A stretch of DNA of 64,000 nt, from the NCBI GenBank assembly GCA_948805675.1, contig CAQIBN010000003.1, forward strand, positions 122,475 through 186,474, written 5' to 3'. A program made the translations under genes and the position numbers. The DNA is from an uncultured Clostridia bacterium. Lineage in GTDB: Bacteria; Bacillota; Clostridia; TANB77; CAG-508. Under the pieces are notes generated by a model. It saw only the letters and a list, made by a program, of their open reading frames with translations, had not been told where the DNA came from and searched no databases. Positions 62,826 through 64,000 of this stretch are shown here, in pieces. The stretch's first letter is position 1. Every line of letters starts with the position of its first letter.

Positions 62826-63501
62826 ATGAAAAATAAAAAGGCAATTATATTTATTTTATTAATAATTATTTCTATCATAATTTTCTTTTTTGTAAAAAAC
62901 AATTATAAAAAAATTAATATTGGAAATAATATAACTAATAAATCAATTGAGCAAATTGAGGAATATATTTTAAATATTAGTTCATATAAGGCAAGGATTG
63001 AAGTAGAAGTTTGCAGTAATAAAAATGAAAATAAGTATATATTAATGCAAAAGTATGTATCACCAAATATATCGAAGCAAGAAGTTGTAGAGCCAAATAA
63101 TATAAAAGGAATTGAAACTATAAATGATGGTATTAGTTTAACAATTAATAATACTAATTTAGGATTAAGTAGTATATATGAGAATTATCAATATATGGTA
63201 GATAATTGTTTATGGATTCGGTAGCTTTATAAAAGATTATAAAGATTCAAATGAGAAAAACATAAAAGAAGAAAATAATGAAATTGTAATGGAAACAAAA
63301 GTGGAAAAAGATAGTAAATATATATCATATAAAAAGTTATATATCGACAAAAAAACCTATAAGCCAACTAAAATGTTAATACAAGATGTTAACAAAAAAA
63401 CTATAGTTTACATATCATATAAAGAGATAGAAATAGATAGTTTGAGTAAAGAAGAGGTTTTAGCATTTCAGTTAAAAAATATAGGAATAAGAGATTTCTA
63501 A
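62826..63501 (+). CDS. GerS-like membrane-anchored lipoprotein-fold protein, one +1 frameshift
   Basis: Starting at ATG 62826 (GAAGGG ribosome binding site) and skipping C63219 gives 224 residues. One N-terminal membrane segment (residues ~5-24) has no lipobox Cys. The body (YKARIEVEVCSNKNENKYILMQKYVSP, KQEVVEPNNIKGIETINDG, YENYQYMVDNCLWIGSFIKDYK) resembles clostridial GerS/LolA-fold proteins linked to cortex modification and germination. The family assignment is from recalled similarity. The shift joins CLWI-G-SFIKDYK; without it the protein ends at a UAG directly after CGG. Confidence 0.7.
63219..63221 (+). other. +1 frameshift site ATT-CGG-T
   Basis: Codon 132. CGG is followed directly by UAG in frame; skipping C gives GGT AGC TTT and continues 92 more codons to 63501. 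Confidence 0.88.
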
Positions 63502-63598
63502 AATATTATTTAAGCTATCATTTTATCTTAAGAAGCTAATATTTAAATATATCAACTAAATAAGATTATAGATATACAAATACTGGGAGTTGAGTAAG

Positions 63599-63949
63599 AT
63601 GATAGTAAAAAGAGGAGATATGTTTTATGCAGATTTAAGTCCTGTAGTAGGCTCTGAACAAGGTGGTATAAGACCTGTAGTTATAATACAAAATGATGTT
63701 GGAAATAAACATAGTCCTACAGTAATAGCAGCAGCAATTACATCTCAACTAGGAAAAAATAGGTTACCAACACATATAGAAATTGGTCCAGAGAACTGTG
63801 GGCTTAAAGCTGAATCAGTTGTTTTAGCAGAACAAATAAGAACAATTGATAAAAGTAGATTAAAAGAAAAAATTGGTCATATAGATGATGAATCTGTTAT
63901 GAACAAGATAAATAGTGCATTAGGAATTAGTTTTGGTTTAGGTGATTGA
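63599..63949 (+). CDS. ndoA: MazF/NdoA-type mRNA endoribonuclease toxin
   Basis: These 116 residues start MIVKRGDMFYADLSPVVGSEQGGIRPVVIIQND and include SPTVIAAAITSQ, LPTHIEI and VLAEQIRTIDKSRL, a close match to B. subtilis NdoA (MazF), which cuts mRNA at specific short sequences. The ATG at 63599 is preferred over the TTG at 63590; GGGAG lies upstream. No antitoxin gene (NdoAI/MazE) is adjacent: the preceding gene is the GerS-like one. A partner elsewhere or an orphan toxin is possible. Confidence 0.93.
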   Translation: MIVKRGDMFYADLSPVVGSEQGGIRPVVIIQNDVGNKHSPTVIAAAITSQLGKNRLPTHIEIGPENCGLKAESVVLAEQIRTIDKSRLKEKIGHIDDESVMNKINSALGISFGLGD

Positions 63950-63969
63950 GGATTTGAAGAGTTAGGTGA

Positions 63970-64000
63970 ACAGTTGGGTGAACAGTTGGGGACGGGGTTA
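63970..64000 (+). mobile_element. Edge of a further REP element
   Basis: Stuttered GGTGAACAGTTGG is followed by GGGGACGGGGTTA, the left end shared by the 233-bp repeats and the RAYT element. It continues past the window. Confidence 0.75.

Overview
The window is very AT-rich (roughly a quarter G+C, my estimate) and reads as a chromosomal piece of a Gram-positive, anaerobic Clostridia-type Bacillota. The evidence is sortase-type surface proteins, a four-subunit pyruvate:ferredoxin oxidoreductase, CwlD- and GerS-like sporulation/germination genes, MinD/MinE next to RodA, and a MazF/NdoA toxin. The finer taxonomic placement is not determinable from the sequence.

Layout. 1-24.1 kb: three giant tandem paralogous surface adhesins (the first is cut by the window edge) built from Cna-B/SpaA-like repeats and C-terminal FDLALRK modules; two begin with a probable thioester domain. 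24.6-27.3 kb: a three-gene operon (Ig-like membrane protein, CmpB-type membrane protein, GGDEF protein). 27.4-28.1 kb: cwlD on the minus strand. 28.5-41.7 kb: a sortase-anchored cohesin-like protein and a ~4126-residue InlB-repeat/beta-helix protein. 42-43.1 kb: an unknown gene between two copies of a 233-bp non-autonomous repeat element. 43.5-51.9 kb: a ~2805-residue GT84/GH94 cyclic-beta-glucan-synthase-like enzyme. 52.1-54.4 kb: an orotate-phosphoribosyltransferase-like gene, a toxin-antitoxin pair whose toxin is broken by an IS200 remnant. 54.5-57.6 kb: porCDAB on the minus strand. 57.7-58.8 kb: a REP-associated tyrosine transposase element with the same ends as the 233-bp repeats. 58.9-62.5 kb: minD-minE-rodA-dusB. 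62.8-64 kb: GerS-like protein, MazF, and the edge of another REP element.

Main observation. Nine otherwise intact genes appear frameshifted, at 18 places in total. Every break has the same signature: an in-frame CGG codon at which skipping the single C (+1) restores the reading frame and places a glycine (GGN) at a position that fits the protein family (for example LTGLPGN in the GGDEF protein, DDLGSYIAMG in RodA, WLGFFMY in the GH94 domain). I found no CGG codon in the window that is read in frame as arginine, whereas CGT, CGC, CGA, AGA and AGG are all used. About twenty other CGG trinucleotides straddle codon boundaries and cause no shift. The codon before CGG is restricted: NTT or NCT in 14 cases, CTA/TTA in 3, AAT in 1; never the very common AAA, GAA or ATA. 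This resembles the yeast Ty1 site CUU-AGG-C and the prfB site CUU-UGA-C. The simplest reading is that CGG is an unassigned (or very slowly read) codon in this organism and works as a general +1 frameshift signal, with quadruplet CGGN-to-Gly decoding as the alternative. Coordinates below join the two or more frames of each such gene.

How genes fit together: the window is dominated by cell-surface machinery (adhesins, sortase substrates, a cell-wall amidase, RodA, a glucan synthase), with a diguanylate-cyclase-like regulator between the adhesin genes. No tRNA, rRNA or CRISPR array was seen.
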